64,000 nt of DNA, from NCBI RefSeq assembly GCF_000817785.2, contig NZ_JTCM02000012.1, forward strand, positions 42,349 to 106,348, given 5' to 3'. The translations under genes were made by a program, and so were the position numbers. Under the pieces are notes generated by a model. The model saw only the letters and a program-made list of their open reading frames with translations, searched no databases and had not been told where the DNA came from. Source of the stretch: Hassallia byssoidea VB512170. GTDB taxonomy: Bacteria > Cyanobacteriota > Cyanobacteriia > Cyanobacteriales > Nostocaceae. Shown piece by piece: positions 62,756 through 64,000 of the stretch. The stretch's first letter is position 1. Every line of letters starts with the position of its first letter.

Positions 62756-63826
62756 ATGATTTTACTCAATCCGGGTCCGGTTAATCTTAGCGATCGCGTC
62801 AGAAATGCGCTGTTGCGTCCTGATTTGTGTCACCGTGAAGTTGAATTTTCCCAACTTCAAAGCAGAATCCGCGAACAATTACTTCAAGTTTATCAGTTGG
62901 GAGGCGATCGCTTTGCCGCAGTTTTGCTTACAGGTTCCGGTACAGCAGCGATGGAAGCGATGATAACAAGTTTAGTACCAGAAAACGGCAAGTTACTGGT
63001 GATTGAAAACGGCGTTTATGGCGAACGAATCGCCAAAATTGCCAAAATCTACAGGATTCATTACACCAGACTCCAGCATCCTTGGGGTAGCGAAATAGAT
63101 ATCAAAGCTTTGCTAGCACTTTTAAATGAAACTGACGATGTAACCCATCTCGCTGTCGTCCATCACGAAACTACAACCGGTCGCTTGAATAACTTGGCTG
63201 AACTTGCGGCAATTTGTCAGCAACGCAACATCCAACTTTTGGTAGATGCGGTTAGCAGTTTTGGTGCTGAAGAAATCAACTTTGCCGATTGGGGAATTAG
63301 CGCTTGTGCTGCCACAGCAAATAAATGTCTGCATGGTGTTCCCGGAACCGCTTTTGTCATCGTGCGACGGGATGCACTGACAGCAGCAGACACAATTAAA
63401 CGCACTTTATATTTAGATTTGGCTACTTATTGTCAGCAGCAGGATCGCGGGGGTACTCCTTTCACTCAATCAGTACAGACATTTTACGCTTTAGCCGAAG
63501 CTTTGCAAGAAATGGATGAAGCAGGAGGTTGGCGTGCAAGACACGCACATTATACCAAACTCGCGAACTTGGTTAGAAACGGTTTAGAAGAAATGGGAAT
63601 TCAATCGTTACTTCCTCCAGAAAATTCATCTGTTGTACTGAATGCCTATTATCTCCCAGAGAACTTTAGTTATGAAGAGTTCCACGATAAATTGAAAGCG
63701 CAGGGCTATGTGATTTATTCTGGACAAGGGGATTTAGCTAAATCTATCTTTCGAGTCTCGACAATGGGAGCGATTACTTATGCTGATATGGAACGCTTTC
63801 TTTTGGTTGTGAAACAGATTATTTAG
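62756..63826 (+). CDS. 2-aminoethylphosphonate-pyruvate transaminase-like (PhnW/AepZ type)
   Basis: 356 residues, a class V aminotransferase. Visible features are the start MILLNPGPVNLSDRVRNALL, the phosphate-binding LLTGSGTAAMEAMITSLV, VHHETTTGRLNNL, the PLP Asp164 in LLVDAVSSFG, and the Schiff-base Lys190 in ATANKCLHGVPG. It would aminate phosphonoacetaldehyde to 2-aminoethylphosphonate here, using an amino donor. Its place directly after PEP mutase and phosphonopyruvate decarboxylase supports the biosynthetic direction. It is the last gene before the repeats at the window end; whether more cluster genes follow is outside view. Confidence 0.92.
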   Translation: MILLNPGPVNLSDRVRNALLRPDLCHREVEFSQLQSRIREQLLQVYQLGGDRFAAVLLTGSGTAAMEAMITSLVPENGKLLVIENGVYGERIAKIAKIYRIHYTRLQHPWGSEIDIKALLALLNETDDVTHLAVVHHETTTGRLNNLAELAAICQQRNIQLLVDAVSSFGAEEINFADWGISACAATANKCLHGVPGTAFVIVRRDALTAADTIKRTLYLDLATYCQQQDRGGTPFTQSVQTFYALAEALQEMDEAGGWRARHAHYTKLANLVRNGLEEMGIQSLLPPENSSVVLNAYYLPENFSYEEFHDKLKAQGYVIYSGQGDLAKSIFRVSTMGAITYADMERFLLVVKQII

Positions 63827-63827
63827 A

Positions 63828-64000
63828 GGAAGGGGAAAGGGGAAAGGGGAAAGGGGAAAGGGGAAAAATCCTTCCTTAATGCACTTCTGATACTCATTAA
63901 TGGAGTTCAAAGACTCATTAATCAAGTTCAAAGACTCATTAATCAAGTTCAAAGACTCATTAATCAAGTTCAAAGACTCATTAATCAAGTTCAAAGACTC
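63828..64000. repeat. GGGGAAA heptamers and 21-base repeats at the window end
   Basis: GGGGAAA units at 63831-63865, then at least five copies of a 21-base unit TCATTAATCAAGTTCAAAGAC (first copy has GGAG in place of CAAG) from 63894 to the window edge. The minus strand of these repeats reads NLINESL repeatedly, but this is not a gene. The array continues beyond the window. Confidence 0.9.

Noticed and set aside
63734..63994. Minus-strand frame with NLINESL repeats
   Set aside because: It is the translation of the 21-base array and overlaps the transaminase gene.

Overview
The window comes from a cyanobacterium, probably a filamentous or Chroococcidiopsis-like one. The evidence is ndhH (NDH-1 subunit H), a Psb34-type photosystem II protein, a ThiO-ThiG fusion, a cyanobacteriochrome-type GAF protein, very frequent HIP1 octamers (GCGATCGC), and dense heptamer arrays of the STRR type (CCCCATT, TTGGTAA, TTAGTGG and relatives). 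No rRNA, tRNA or CRISPR array was recognised.

Layout. 0-10 kb: housekeeping genes (cobalamin adenosyltransferase-like protein, adk, rph, pgl, an FHA protein, an M50-like membrane protease, rsmH, ndhH) and an FAD monooxygenase broken by one stop codon. 10-20 kb: a stand-alone GAF protein with both cysteines of a DXCF cyanobacteriochrome, a large flavoprotein, citramalate synthase, a decayed ferredoxin, thiO/thiG and psb34. 20-33 kb: a wrecked asparagine synthetase, a TPR protein, an NAD-dependent dehydrogenase, a MidA-type methyltransferase, a coiled-coil protein, a membrane-anchored beta-propeller protein, and a permease pair (TIGR03943 plus UPF0718/DUF318). 33-46 kb: a redoxin/CcdA/cytochrome b561-like operon, a GDSL esterase, a DUF4142 protein, a membrane STAND/NACHT-like NTPase with a HEAT-repeat sensor, a histidine kinase, a GH57 enzyme and a dead REP-associated transposase. 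46-53.5 kb: an SDR oxidoreductase, a Tat-exported PhoX-family protein, a PEP-CTERM protein and an ABC exporter.

The most interesting part is 53.7-63.8 kb, eight genes in a row on the plus strand. Three resemble hopanoid-tailoring enzymes (HpnP-like B12 radical SAM, HpnJ-like radical SAM, HpnI-like glycosyltransferase). They are followed by a CDP-alcohol phosphatidyltransferase, a CTP-type nucleotidyltransferase, PEP mutase fused to a second nucleotidyltransferase, phosphonopyruvate decarboxylase and 2-aminoethylphosphonate transaminase. Together these can make 2-aminoethylphosphonate, activate it as a CMP ester and transfer it to a lipid-type alcohol. The inferred product is a phosphonate-headed glycolipid or hopanoid, which I do not know as a described pathway.

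The second theme is repeat invasion. Heptamer and nonamer arrays, usually paired as inverted arrays, sit in most intergenic gaps. They also lie in frame inside at least four enzymes (a flavoprotein, CimA, ThiO, MidA) and supply the stop codons of several genes. Several families of short palindromes (GTAGAGACGTTCC type, CGTAGT type, GGACAGCC type) are scattered through the window; one type is found inside and around the dead transposase.
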